Source: RGIG8775 sp045128735 (GTDB lineage Bacteria; Bacillota; Clostridia; Oscillospirales; CAG-272). From it: a stretch of DNA of 64,000 nucleotides. Made by a program: the position numbers and the translations under genes. Positions within the stretch are counted from its first letter, which is position 1; every line of letters begins with the position of its first letter. Below the pieces are notes generated by a model that saw nothing but the letters and a program-made list of their open reading frames with translations, searched no databases and was not told where the DNA came from. Below are positions 17,131 through 26,423 of the stretch, in pieces. Where the stretch lies: assembly GCA_045128735.1 (NCBI GenBank), contig JBGVRT010000005.1, positions 1-64,000 of the forward strand. Direction: 5' to 3'.

Positions 17131-17874
17131 ATGGGCGAAGAAAAAACAAACAATGTCTTGATTCCAATGAAGCTTGAACGGTTAGCGCTATGGACGGAAC
17201 GAAGCTTATTCACCGAGCAAGGCGAAGCGGAAAAAGGCTTTATGGGATATGTAAAAGGCAATTTTGAGGACACGATTCGCCGTATGGATAACGTGGCTTG
17301 GTTGCGAAAGGTTGATGATTCATCCGCTTTTCACAATGAGTTTGAAGCCCTTTTTCATTTTCTTGAAAGCAAGGCTGCGGGATATGTACTCCGTAGCCTT
17401 GCAGACAGTACGAAATTCTGCAAAGACAAGCTGCACGAACATATCCCGTATTCCTTTGGGCGTGAATGTTGGGGGTGGCGTGTTATGACAAACGAGTACG
17501 TTTGGTATATCGCACTTACCCCTTGGAATACCAAGCACAGCTTTATGTTGTACTGTTATCACAGAAAAATGCTGATGAGTGCCCTTGCAAAAGCGAAAGG
17601 ACTTCCCGAAACCTGTTACGGTGTACTGATTTATACGGGTGAGTGTATCCGTATTCGCTTTGGCGCGGACCGCTACGAGGCACTGCCTCAATTTTCAAAC
17701 AAAGCACTTGAAAATCGAGGATATGCAAACGAGCAGAATGAAGCAAGCGGCATTACACCTGCACAAGTCGCGGCTATGGAGAATGGTGTTATTTATGGGT
17801 GGGATTCTCCTTATGCCAATCCCAACAACTATGATTTTAACGGTCATTATTGTATAGCTGAAATGGAGGGATAA
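17131..17874 (+). CDS. conserved protein of unknown function in the transfer operon
   Basis: A 247-residue soluble protein rich in tryptophan and tyrosine (RECWGWRVMTNEYVWYIALTPW; NKALENRGY). I do not recognise a family. AAGGAG lies six bases upstream of the ATG. It sits between the adhesin and PrgI, so it belongs to the transfer/pilus operon; no signal peptide or membrane helix is seen, so it would be cytoplasmic. It may link the pilus and channel modules, but that is position only. Confidence 0.5.
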   Translation: MGEEKTNNVLIPMKLERLALWTERSLFTEQGEAEKGFMGYVKGNFEDTIRRMDNVAWLRKVDDSSAFHNEFEALFHFLESKAAGYVLRSLADSTKFCKDKLHEHIPYSFGRECWGWRVMTNEYVWYIALTPWNTKHSFMLYCYHRKMLMSALAKAKGLPETCYGVLIYTGECIRIRFGADRYEALPQFSNKALENRGYANEQNEASGITPAQVAAMENGVIYGWDSPYANPNNYDFNGHYCIAEMEG

Positions 17875-17875
17875 T

Positions 17876-18253
17876 ATGAGCAAGCAGAACGAGCATGACA
17901 TCTATCTCATTCCTCCCAATTTCATTGAAGGCGGTACGGTCTTTGGAGGTATGCTCAAGCTCAGGAACGTAATAGAAGCAGGAATTATTGCTTTGATTAT
18001 CGGATTCCCGATTTGTATGCTCGGCGTCTCTCTTACAGCCAAAATCGTTATTCTGTGCCTGACGGCTTTACCCATCGGTATTTTTGCGGTCATAGGCATA
18101 TATGGTGAGGCTCTTTCGTCCTTTGTATTTAACTTTTTCAAGTTTCTGAAATTACGGCGCGTGTTACAAAAACCTATTCCCGAACCGGAGCACGTGAAAA
18201 CAGAAGAAGAGCCTATACCCGAAAAACCGGAAATTGACTGCTATCGTTGGTAG
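17876..18253 (+). CDS. prgI: PrgI family protein (VirB3-like)
   Basis: A 125-residue protein with an IPPNFIEGG start, two adjacent membrane helices (about 31-50 and 54-78), and a charged tail with EPEHVKTEEEPIP. PrgI proteins are the VirB3-like partners of VirB4 in Gram-positive transfer systems and precede it, as here. It overlaps the upstream region of virB4 with its stop 15 bases before that ATG. Confidence 0.8.
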   Translation: MSKQNEHDIYLIPPNFIEGGTVFGGMLKLRNVIEAGIIALIIGFPICMLGVSLTAKIVILCLTALPIGIFAVIGIYGEALSSFVFNFFKFLKLRRVLQKPIPEPEHVKTEEEPIPEKPEIDCYRW

Positions 18254-18267
18254 CGGAAAGGAGTTCT

Positions 18268-20742
18268 ATGTCAAACAACCACCCAAAGCAAGCAGCGGAA
18301 ACAAAATATCTCAATCCCATCGCAGAATATCTGCCTATTGAAAAAATAGCCAATGGGATCATTTATACAAGGGATCACCGCTACGTCAAAATTGTAGAGG
18401 TGATCCCTATAAACTTTATGCTTCGCAGTCCGAGAGAACAGCGAAGCATTATTTATTCCTTCATATCCTATCTGAAAATCAGTCCGGTCAAGGTTCAATT
18501 TAAGGTGCTTACCAAGCGTGCCGATATCAACCGACACGTAGAAATGATACACCGAGAAATGGAACGAGAGACAGATGAGCATTGCAAAATGCTTCAGGAG
18601 GATTACCTTGATCTGATTGATCGTCTCGGCTCTCGTGAGGCAACGACAAGACGTTTTTTCATTGCCTTTGAGCACGAACAGATCGGCGCTCGCAGAGGAA
18701 ACGAGGAAGCAGAAGCAATTGCCTCCTTGCAAACGACAGCAAGAACCGCTGTTAATTATCTCAAGCAATGCGGAAATGAAGTTCTCGTGCCGGACAATGA
18801 GGATGAATTCTTGGCAGAGGTATTATACAGCGTTCTTTGTAGGCAAACGAGCAATAAAGTTCCGCTTTCAAAGCGTGTTCAGCAAGTAATTACCGAATAC
18901 GTTGCGGCGGATAAAAGCACGTTGGACATTCCTTGCACGGAATTTATAGCACCGCAGATCTTGGATATGACACACAGCAAATATGTTTGTGTGGACGGAC
19001 AGTATCAATCCTATCTTCTCGTCCCCTCACAAGGTTATAAGGCGCAAGTAGCGGCAGGTTGGCTGAGCTTGCTTATCAATGCCGGAGACGGTATTGACGT
19101 AGACCTGTTCCTCTCCAAGCAACCGAAGGAGAGAATGGTGCAAAAGCTCGGTCAACAGCTCCGTATCAACCATTCCAAAATCAAGGAAGTCAGCGATACC
19201 AATACCGACTATGACAATCTTGACGATGCGATTCGCAGCGGCTATTTTCTGAAGGACGGACTTGCGGAAAATGAGGATTTCTACTATATGAATCTGCTGA
19301 TAACTATCACAGCTTCAAGTGTTGAGGAGCTGGAATGGCGCGAACGGGAAATGAAAAAGCTCTTACTTTCTCACGACATCAGCACGACCTCGTGTATCTT
19401 TCGTGAAGAGCAAGCCTTCCTTTCTTCCTTGCCTCTCGTTTCTCTTGAAAAGCATCTGTATGAGAGATCAAAGCGGAATGTACTTACAAGAGGTGCCGCA
19501 AGCTGTTATCCTTTCGTCAGCTTTGAAATGTGCGACGATAACGGTATTTTGCTTGGCGTCAACAAGTTCAACAATTCGCTCACCATAGTGGATATTTTCA
19601 ATTCAATGGTATATAAGAACGCTAACATATCTATTCTCGGCACATCAGGCGCGGGAAAAACCTTTCTTATGCAGCTGATGGCGCTCCGTATGAGGCGAAA
19701 AGGTATCCAAGTATTTATTGTAGCACCATTGAAGGGACACGAATTTTACCGTGCCTGTCAGAATATCGGCGGCGAGTTTATACAGATCTCTCCCGCATCG
19801 AAAAACTGTATCAACGTCATGGAAATACGAAAGTCGGACAAAACGGCTGACGAACTGCTTGACGGAGTTGTGATTGAAAAGTCGGCATTGGCATCCAAGA
19901 TTCAGAGATTGCACATCTTTTTCAGCCTGCTCATCCCCGATATGACGCACGAAGAAAAGCAGTTGCTCGACGATGCTCTCATTAAGACTTATGAGGAAAA
20001 AGGAATTACCCACGACAACGAATCACTCATTTCTCCCGACAATCCGGAAGAATATCGCAAGATGCCTGTACTCGGAGATCTTTACGAAACCCTTGCAACA
20101 GATAAGCAAACCAAGCGTCTCGCCAACATTCTCAACCGTTTGGTAAACGGCTCTGCAAGCACCTTTTCTCAGCAGACCAACGTGAATCTCGAAAACAAAT
20201 ATACGGTCTTGGATATATCCGAGCTTAGCGGAGATCTACTTCCCGTAGGTATGTTCGTGGCACTTGACTACGTTTGGGATAAAGCAAAGGAAAACAGAAC
20301 GGTTGAAAAAGCCATCTATATCGACGAGTGTTGGCAACTCATCGGTGGCACGGGAAATCACCTTGCCGCAGAATTTGTGCTTGAAATCTTCAAAATCATT
20401 CGCGGTTACGGCGGCTCTGCCGTATGTGCAACGCAGGACCTTAACGACTTCTTTGCTCTTGATGACGGCAAGTACGGAAAAGGCATTATCAACAACTGCA
20501 AAACAAAAATCGTTCTTAACCTTGAGGATGAGGAAGCGCAACGAGTACAATCCATACTCCGCCTATCAGAAGCCGAGCTTATGGAAATAACCCACTTCGA
20601 GCGCGGTAACGGACTTATCAGCACAAACAATAATAACATTTCGGTCGAGTTCAAATGTAGTGAACTTGAAAAGAATCTTATCACAACAGACCGCCGTGAG
20701 CTTCAGGAGATTTTGAAGCAGAAAACGGCGGTGCCCTCATAA
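18268..20742 (+). CDS. virB4: VirB4-like conjugation ATPase
   Basis: An 824-residue protein. The N-terminal CagE/TrbE-type domain has NPIAEYLPIEKIANGIIYT. Walker A lies near residue 458 (GTSGAGKTF), Walker B has AIYIDECWQLIG, followed by GSAVCATQDLNDFF and a C-terminal NCKTKIVLNLEDEE. Length and motifs fit a full-size VirB4, the main energising ATPase of the type IV secretion system at the membrane. GAAAGGAG lies before the ATG. Confidence 0.93.
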   Translation: MSNNHPKQAAETKYLNPIAEYLPIEKIANGIIYTRDHRYVKIVEVIPINFMLRSPREQRSIIYSFISYLKISPVKVQFKVLTKRADINRHVEMIHREMERETDEHCKMLQEDYLDLIDRLGSREATTRRFFIAFEHEQIGARRGNEEAEAIASLQTTARTAVNYLKQCGNEVLVPDNEDEFLAEVLYSVLCRQTSNKVPLSKRVQQVITEYVAADKSTLDIPCTEFIAPQILDMTHSKYVCVDGQYQSYLLVPSQGYKAQVAAGWLSLLINAGDGIDVDLFLSKQPKERMVQKLGQQLRINHSKIKEVSDTNTDYDNLDDAIRSGYFLKDGLAENEDFYYMNLLITITASSVEELEWREREMKKLLLSHDISTTSCIFREEQAFLSSLPLVSLEKHLYERSKRNVLTRGAASCYPFVSFEMCDDNGILLGVNKFNNSLTIVDIFNSMVYKNANISILGTSGAGKTFLMQLMALRMRRKGIQVFIVAPLKGHEFYRACQNIGGEFIQISPASKNCINVMEIRKSDKTADELLDGVVIEKSALASKIQRLHIFFSLLIPDMTHEEKQLLDDALIKTYEEKGITHDNESLISPDNPEEYRKMPVLGDLYETLATDKQTKRLANILNRLVNGSASTFSQQTNVNLENKYTVLDISELSGDLLPVGMFVALDYVWDKAKENRTVEKAIYIDECWQLIGGTGNHLAAEFVLEIFKIIRGYGGSAVCATQDLNDFFALDDGKYGKGIINNCKTKIVLNLEDEEAQRVQSILRLSEAELMEITHFERGNGLISTNNNNISVEFKCSELEKNLITTDRRELQEILKQKTAVPS

Positions 20743-20759
20743 AAAAGGAGATATTGCGT

Positions 20760-21284
20760 ATGAAAACCAGAGAACAAATTTATAGCGGAGAGGCAGCCTC
20801 GCTGCTTCGGGATATCACCACCTATCATTGTGTTGGTGGCAAACAGCTTGCAAGATTATACCGAGGCAAAGACAACAAGGTGGAGAATCTTCTTCGCCAT
20901 CTTGTGAAGCAAGGACGTATATTCTATGACGCCGAAAATGACATCTACTGCGACAACCGAGAGATGCAGGTCGATACGGAAATGCTCACAGCATTGTGGG
21001 TGCTTGCGGACTTTGGCGACAAGCTGGAGTATCACAGTGCGGATACCTTTCCCACCAAGATCGTATTCTTTGCGGATGGCGAGGTCTATGAAATTATTTG
21101 CCTCTCTGCCGACAAAGAAGCAGTTATCCTTTACAGCCTTTCTACCCGCAAGGAAGGACAAAACGGCAAGCTGATCGTCATCGTTGATGATGCGGATGCA
21201 ATCGAAAATATCACCCTTGAGGACGCGGTTTTCTGTACGGTAAATCCCCACGATGGCTCGGTACAGTATTACAAAAAAGAATGA
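20760..21284 (+). CDS. DUF5697-like winged-helix protein
   Basis: A 174-residue protein. The N-terminal 60 residues form a winged helix (TREQIYSGEAASLLRDITTY; GGKQLARLY; LLRHLVKQGRI). The rest is a mixed alpha/beta domain with ADGEVYEIICLS and ends SVQYYKK. I recall this family next to VirB4 in Clostridial ICEs under DUF5697, without assigned function. AAAAAAGGAG precedes the ATG; a TTG two codons upstream is less well spaced. Confidence 0.65.
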   Translation: MKTREQIYSGEAASLLRDITTYHCVGGKQLARLYRGKDNKVENLLRHLVKQGRIFYDAENDIYCDNREMQVDTEMLTALWVLADFGDKLEYHSADTFPTKIVFFADGEVYEIICLSADKEAVILYSLSTRKEGQNGKLIVIVDDADAIENITLEDAVFCTVNPHDGSVQYYKKE

Positions 21285-21296
21285 ACAGGAGGTACT

Positions 21297-21959
21297 ATGA
21301 ACAAAAAAATCATCAATCAACGCTCGGAAGAAATACTCAGAGAAATCGAAAAACTCACATCAACAATTCGTGCGATGGAACGGTGTGATGTGGAAAACAA
21401 TCTTGAAAATTTTGAGTTGTTATCCACGGATGCTGCGCTCAGAGCCGAGCTGATAACCTGCCGTTTGCGGCATTTGGTATATAGCTCTACGAGCGTAAAA
21501 AAGCAAGAGTATTTGGCTTCGGCGGGCGTTGTCCAAGGCATTGAGATTTTCTGTGAAAATGACATTTTAGAGATCACCTTGCCTTGTTTACTTCCCAAGC
21601 GAAAGCAAAAACAAAGCACGGAGTTTCTTATAGATCCCATTTATTTTACTCTTTGCGGATATGCAGATAAGCACACTCTTCCTCGTTTCAAGGAATGTGT
21701 TGTTTGCTTTTCTCACGTGTATAACAAGGAGCTTCCTACAAGACGGATCCGAGACTACGATAACCTTGAGCTCAAGCAGTTCTTGGATGTGATCGGAACT
21801 TTTGTGATGGAGGACGATAGCGGTCTTTTGTGTGATGCCTACAACACCACAGAGCTTGGCGAGAAGGATTGCACCCGTATCACGATCATGGACAAAAACC
21901 GCTTCGACGAATGGTTAAAAGAACGAAAAAACAGTCTGAAAACCATATCGGATTTTTAA
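21297..21959 (+). CDS. DUF6100-like ICE accessory protein
   Basis: A 220-residue soluble protein with STDAALRAELITCRLRHLVY, GVVQGIEI, ITLPCLLPKR and RDYDNLELKQFLDVI motifs that I associate with DUF6100, found beside the previous family in Clostridial ICEs. AGGAGG lies before the ATG. Function unknown; no catalytic motif is evident. Co-transcribed with the VirB4 cluster. Confidence 0.65.
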   Translation: MNKKIINQRSEEILREIEKLTSTIRAMERCDVENNLENFELLSTDAALRAELITCRLRHLVYSSTSVKKQEYLASAGVVQGIEIFCENDILEITLPCLLPKRKQKQSTEFLIDPIYFTLCGYADKHTLPRFKECVVCFSHVYNKELPTRRIRDYDNLELKQFLDVIGTFVMEDDSGLLCDAYNTTELGEKDCTRITIMDKNRFDEWLKERKNSLKTISDF

Positions 21960-22025
21960 TGCTTTTTCAAAAAATTTGTCCTACATCGTAAAAATCCGCA
22001 AAAACCCTTATAACACAAGGATTCT

Positions 22026-22087
22026 TGTCACATTAAGATATCGTAATAATACCGAGTCTCTGTGTTGCTCGGTAAACTTTCCACGAA
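22026..22087. promoter_or_regulatory. inverted repeats in the gap before the virD4 pair; oriT or operator candidate
   Basis: The 140-base gap holds ACAAG-GATT-CTTGT (about 22015-22030) and TACCGAG (about 22055) with CTCGGTA 11 bases later. Neither stem is followed by T, so they are not terminators. Gaps with inverted repeats beside VirD4 or relaxosome genes are classic places for transfer origins. No nic site can be recognised, and a weak TTGTCA promoter-like box also lies here. Confidence 0.3.
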
Positions 22088-22099
22088 AGAAGGTGTCGT

Positions 22100-23233
22100 A
22101 TGTCACACCCCGTCAAACTCCCCGACAAACGGACAATGGCTTATGAACTGCTCCAGCTTATAGCCATTTTAGGTGAACTTCCAAGCCATCAACTCACACG
22201 TCTGCCGGGTGGAGACAGATACAAAGAACGGCTGCTTACCGATCTGAAAAAGCAGAAGCTTATCCGTACATACTACCGTGATGAGATGCGCGGACATAGG
22301 CTGACGGCAAAAGCAAAAGCACTTTTGCTTGCGGACAATCCTTCCCGTTTTTCTTCTTGTCTTGCCAAGTATGCAGATACCAATCACGTACAAAGCGAGC
22401 CCCTCCGACGTGAACGGTTATGGCGAATAGCCGAAGCAACCGTCACGATGAAAAATGCTGATATATCTGTGTTTCCCGACGAACACCCGAGAGCATTCTT
22501 GAGAGATTTGGACGTTGCTGACGAAATCGAAATATCGTCCTTTTATCCATCAAGAGAGGTCACTGCCTATGGCAATGAATTTGTAAGAGCCAAAGGCGCA
22601 CGATTTATCGGCGTCCTACTAACGGATACGCGAGCTTACATCGCGTATAACTTGGGAGATTCCCTTATGAAATGGGCATACAAAAGCGAGATGAGAACCA
22701 AAGCACAGGTCAGCGACATTCTATGCCGCGAACGCTTTCCCAATCAGTATACTCCCGATGACGTGCGCGGAATGATATTCGCAAACAAAATGGATCTTGC
22801 CTATGAAATACTATCCAATTCCGGTAACAAGCAGTATTTCATTTTGGATGGAAGCTATGAGAATTTTTACTATGTTACCAACGACCAAAAAGGCGAGCTT
22901 CTTTTGAGATTTCTATGTGATGCAGAGCTGCGAGAGGAACTCGACGAGCTTGTGATAGGACATCTTGATCCACCAAATAATCGACTACTGTTTGAACACG
23001 ATGCTCTTTTAGAGGACGGTACGCCGGTCCTTCTTGCGTATGATTGCGACCTCAGACGAATCAGCAAGTTTACGTCTATGCTCAACCTACAAGAAAGACA
23101 CGGAGTGCTTATGTGCTTTGATTATCAAGCGGATACGCTTGGCAGATTTTGCGGGGAGCGTGTTACGTTAAAAACCATTGACTACGAAAAAGTGAAAAGG
23201 AGGTTTTTCGAAAATAAACAAGAAACTGATTAA
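22100..23233 (+). CDS. winged-helix protein upstream of VirD4, possible relaxosome accessory
   Basis: A 377-residue protein. Residues about 12-75 are a winged helix (YELLQLIAILGELPSHQL; LLTDLKKQKLIRTYYRD) like those of replication-relaxation proteins; the remaining 300 residues are an alpha/beta domain I do not recognise (SSFYPSREVTAYG; GARFIGVLLT). It ends inside the first codons of the coupling-protein gene, so the two are coupled, and a role in handing DNA to VirD4 is plausible. Start chosen from AGAAGG seven bases upstream. Confidence 0.5.
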   Translation: MSHPVKLPDKRTMAYELLQLIAILGELPSHQLTRLPGGDRYKERLLTDLKKQKLIRTYYRDEMRGHRLTAKAKALLLADNPSRFSSCLAKYADTNHVQSEPLRRERLWRIAEATVTMKNADISVFPDEHPRAFLRDLDVADEIEISSFYPSREVTAYGNEFVRAKGARFIGVLLTDTRAYIAYNLGDSLMKWAYKSEMRTKAQVSDILCRERFPNQYTPDDVRGMIFANKMDLAYEILSNSGNKQYFILDGSYENFYYVTNDQKGELLLRFLCDAELREELDELVIGHLDPPNNRLLFEHDALLEDGTPVLLAYDCDLRRISKFTSMLNLQERHGVLMCFDYQADTLGRFCGERVTLKTIDYEKVKRRFFENKQETD

Positions 23234-25055
23234 AATACTGTGCGTAGGACCGCCATTGTTATTTGCCTTGCTCTATGGCGGTGGATATATAGCGCAGTTT
23301 ATCCGTAACTATACCGAATGGCAAAATTCGGGAGCCGTTATGGGAGACGGCACCTCTCCGCAAATGCCAACATTCGCTATCGGCGAGTGCTTTCGAGCTA
23401 TGTTTACAATGCCGTATGGAATCATCGGTATTGCGATATGTGTGCTTGTGCTTGGACTTCTCGTATTTATGGTTATGCGAATGGGCTTTGGCGACAAGGG
23501 AGAATACGACAGGAACCGAAATCTCATTTACTCCAACAAAGGTACTTACGGTACGGCGGGCTTTATGCCCGAAAAAGAAATAGCCGAGGTGCTTGATGTT
23601 GTGGGCGACGTGCGAAAGCACACGGGCACGATTCTCGGAAAGTTAAACGGCAAAGCAATTTGTGTTCCGAAGGAAACAAGATTAAATGCCAATATTGCCG
23701 TTTACGGAGCCAGCGGCTCAATGAAAACAAGAGCGTTTTGCATCAACCGCATTTTGCAAAGTGCGGCACGCGGAGAGTCGCTTATCATAACAGATCCCAA
23801 GTCAGAGCTATACGAGAAAACAAGCGAGTATCTACGGTCGAAGGGATACGTGGTTAAGGTATTTAACTTGGTATCACCCGAAAGCTCCGACTCTTGGAAC
23901 TGTTTATGCGAGATCGAGGGAGACGAGCTTATGGCGCAGCTATTTTGCGATGTCATTATCAAGAACACGGGCTCGGAGCGTGGCGATCATTTTTGGGACA
24001 ACGCAGAAATGAATTTGCTCAAGGCGTTGGTTCTCTACGTGGAACAGGGCTATCCTTCCGATAGGAAGAATATTGGCGAGGTATACAGACTTTTGACGTT
24101 AAATTCAGAAAATGAACTTAACACCTTGTTTGACAAGCTGCCCATTTCGCACCCTGCAAAAGCGCCTTATGTAATTTTCAAGCAAGCATCCGAAACGGTG
24201 AGGACGGGCGTTATCATTGGACTTGGCTCACGCCTTCAGGTATTTCAGAACAGCAAAGTCAAGAGCATAACAGCCTATGACGAGATCGACCTTGAGCTGC
24301 CGGGAAAGCAACCGTGTGCATACTACTGCATCACAAGCGATCAGGACAGCACCTTTGACTTCTTATCCTCGCTCTTTTTATCCTTTGTATTCATCAAGCT
24401 TGTAAGGTACGCAGATAAAAACTGCGAAGGCGGTAAGCTTCCCGTTCCCGTTCACGTGCTTGGAGAGGAATTGACCGCTTGCGGTGTCATTCCCGACCTC
24501 AGCCGAAAAATATCGGTAATCAGGTCCCGTAATATTTCTATGTCCTGCGTATTTCAGAATCTTGCAGGACTTCAAAACCGCTATCCGTACAACCAATGGC
24601 AAGAAATACTCGGCAATTCAGATATTCAGCTTTTCCTCGGATGTGTGGATGAGCTGACCGCAAAATATATCAGCGACCGAGCCGGTGAGGTTTCTATCGC
24701 TGTTACGAGCAAGGCAAAGCAGCTTGGTACTTGGCGCGTCAGCGACTATACACCGGAATATAGGGAGACAAGCGGCGTCGGAAAGCGAAAGCTGCTCACG
24801 ATGGACGAAGTTTTGCGCCTTCCCATCAACCAAGCATTGATCATCATTCGAGGAAGAAAGGTACTCCAAGTAGATAAATACGATTACACCTGCCACCCCG
24901 AAGCAGACAAATTGGTTATGTGTAAGGCATCCGAACACATACCCGAATGGGTCAAGCGTCCTAAACCCACAGAACAAGAAGCACCGGAACAGCCACCCAA
25001 AAAGGAAAAGAAAAAAGTAGTCCCGACCGGTAAGGACTCGGTAATGTCAGATTAA
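23214..25055 (+). CDS. virD4: VirD4/TraG-type coupling protein
   Basis: About 613 residues. Two N-terminal membrane helices, the second about residues 50-72, are followed by an ATPase domain with YGASGSMKTRAF (Walker A in the G-S-M-K-T variant), ESLIITDPKSELY, and DSTFDFLSSLF (coupling-protein motif). The tail is lysine/proline-rich. It delivers the DNA-protein substrate to the channel. The start is odd: AAAAGGAGG ends 10 bases before ATA AAC AAG AAA CTG ATT, which reads (M)NKKLIKILCVG, and no ATG/GTG/TTG occurs until TTG at 23256 inside the first helix. I use ATA; a caller would give 23256-25055. Confidence 0.85.
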   Translation: MNKKLIKILCVGPPLLFALLYGGGYIAQFIRNYTEWQNSGAVMGDGTSPQMPTFAIGECFRAMFTMPYGIIGIAICVLVLGLLVFMVMRMGFGDKGEYDRNRNLIYSNKGTYGTAGFMPEKEIAEVLDVVGDVRKHTGTILGKLNGKAICVPKETRLNANIAVYGASGSMKTRAFCINRILQSAARGESLIITDPKSELYEKTSEYLRSKGYVVKVFNLVSPESSDSWNCLCEIEGDELMAQLFCDVIIKNTGSERGDHFWDNAEMNLLKALVLYVEQGYPSDRKNIGEVYRLLTLNSENELNTLFDKLPISHPAKAPYVIFKQASETVRTGVIIGLGSRLQVFQNSKVKSITAYDEIDLELPGKQPCAYYCITSDQDSTFDFLSSLFLSFVFIKLVRYADKNCEGGKLPVPVHVLGEELTACGVIPDLSRKISVIRSRNISMSCVFQNLAGLQNRYPYNQWQEILGNSDIQLFLGCVDELTAKYISDRAGEVSIAVTSKAKQLGTWRVSDYTPEYRETSGVGKRKLLTMDEVLRLPINQALIIIRGRKVLQVDKYDYTCHPEADKLVMCKASEHIPEWVKRPKPTEQEAPEQPPKKEKKKVVPTGKDSVMSD

Positions 25056-25078
25056 AATCAAGAAGGAGGTATTTTACA

Positions 25079-26248
25079 ATGACAAAAAAGAAAACCGAAG
25101 AAACTATGATTTCAAGCGAAGCCGTTGAGAACAACACGGAAATGGAGGAGATTATTGATGTATCCGAAGAAAAGACCGTATCCGCTGATGAAAGCACGGC
25201 TGCACTTGAAGAACCCGTTGCACCCAAAAAGAAGCGTGCAACAAAAAAGAAGATCGAGGCAGAGGCAGCGGAGGTCCCCGAAGTATCTGAAGCCGAAGTG
25301 GAAGAAGAACCGACACCCAAAAGAAAGCGTGTGCCAAAGGAGGCGCCTATCTTAACAATTGACGTGGACGGTGATGTGGAAACGGAGGAACAGCTTGCTG
25401 AAATAGCTTGGCATGAGATTCGCAACGCCTACCGTACACGAAGGATCCTGACAGGTATGCTCGGCGGTATTGAGCAGACCGACAACGGAAAGACAGTAGC
25501 TATTGTTGAATACAAGGGCTACCGTATCATTATTCCTCTAAGAGAAATGGTGGTCAACTTCCCGAATAACGTATCGGGAGACGACTACAAGGATCTTGTT
25601 GTGCGACACCACAAGCTTGTAAGCAATATGCTCGGCGCTGAAATCGATTTTCTTGTAAAAGGAATCGACTCCAAGACACGAAGCGTTGTGGCAAGCCGCC
25701 GCGAAGCTATGCTCAAGAAGCGTCAAACCTTTTATATGGAAACAGACAATAGCGGTACATATAAAATTTATGACGGCCGCATTGTCCAGGCGCGCGTTAT
25801 TGCGGTTGCCGAAAAAGCGATTCGCATTGAGGCGTTCGGTGTGGAATGCTCCATTATGGCGAGAGATCTCTCTTGGGATTGGATAGGCGATGCTCACGAC
25901 CGCTATTCCGTAGGTGATCAAATCGTTGTCCGTGTTCTTTCGGTTAAGAGAGATAATGTTGAGGACATCTCTATCAAAGCGGACGTAAAGAGCGTTAGCG
26001 ACAATAACAGGCGAACCAACCTCAGTCAATGCCGCATCCAAAGCAAATATGCCGGTAAGGTTACTGACGTTCATAAGGGTGTTGTCTATGTCCGTCTGAC
26101 AAACGGCGTGAATGCCGTTGCTCATTCGTGTTACGACAGACGAATGCCCGGCAAGAAAGATGACGTCAGCTTTGCTGTAACGCATATCGACGAGGAGAAA
26201 GGCGTTGCGGTCGGCATTATTACCCGTATTATCAAGCAGAATCTATAA
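25079..26248 (+). CDS. S1-domain RNA/DNA-binding protein
   Basis: A 389-residue protein. Residues 1-95 are disordered and alternate acidic and lysine runs (EEPVAPKKKRATKKK). Two OB-fold S1-like domains follow: about 230-290 (DGRIVQARVIAVAEKAIRIE to RYSVGDQIVVRVLSV) and about 318-389 (AGKVTDVHKGVVYVRL to RIIKQNL). S1 proteins bind RNA. In an operon with many read-through terminators it is worth considering as an antiterminator or translation factor, but that is speculation. AGAAGGAGG precedes the ATG. Confidence 0.65.
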   Translation: MTKKKTEETMISSEAVENNTEMEEIIDVSEEKTVSADESTAALEEPVAPKKKRATKKKIEAEAAEVPEVSEAEVEEEPTPKRKRVPKEAPILTIDVDGDVETEEQLAEIAWHEIRNAYRTRRILTGMLGGIEQTDNGKTVAIVEYKGYRIIIPLREMVVNFPNNVSGDDYKDLVVRHHKLVSNMLGAEIDFLVKGIDSKTRSVVASRREAMLKKRQTFYMETDNSGTYKIYDGRIVQARVIAVAEKAIRIEAFGVECSIMARDLSWDWIGDAHDRYSVGDQIVVRVLSVKRDNVEDISIKADVKSVSDNNRRTNLSQCRIQSKYAGKVTDVHKGVVYVRLTNGVNAVAHSCYDRRMPGKKDDVSFAVTHIDEEKGVAVGIITRIIKQNL

Positions 26249-26258
26249 TTAAATCTAT

Positions 26259-26294
26259 CGGAGCATTGTCTTTTAGGCAATGCTCCGATTTTTT
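26259..26294 (+). terminator. intrinsic terminator after the transfer block
   Basis: CGGAGCATTG (26259-26268) and CAATGCTCCG (26278-26287) form a perfect 10-bp stem, then A and six T. The next ribosome site starts about five bases later and no promoter is seen between, so it also acts as a leader hairpin for the following genes. Confidence 0.85.
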
Positions 26295-26310
26295 CACGAA
26301 AGGAGTTCAT

Positions 26311-26403
26311 ATGGCAGTACTTTGGTTTTTAATCGGTCTTTGGATTGGTGGCATTGTAGGCGTTGTCACAATGTGTATTTTCCAAGTTTCAAAGTCCAAG
26401 TAA
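26311..26403 (+). CDS. 30-residue membrane peptide (DUF3789-like)
   Basis: ATG with AAAGGAG six bases upstream encodes 30 residues that are nearly one membrane helix (WFLIGLWIGGIVGVVTMCIF) with a short QVSKSK tail. I recall DUF3789 peptides of this size and shape in Clostridial ICEs. Function unknown. It overlaps no other gene. Confidence 0.65.
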   Translation: MAVLWFLIGLWIGGIVGVVTMCIFQVSKSK

Positions 26404-26423
26404 TCGGCAAAGGGGGATCTGAT

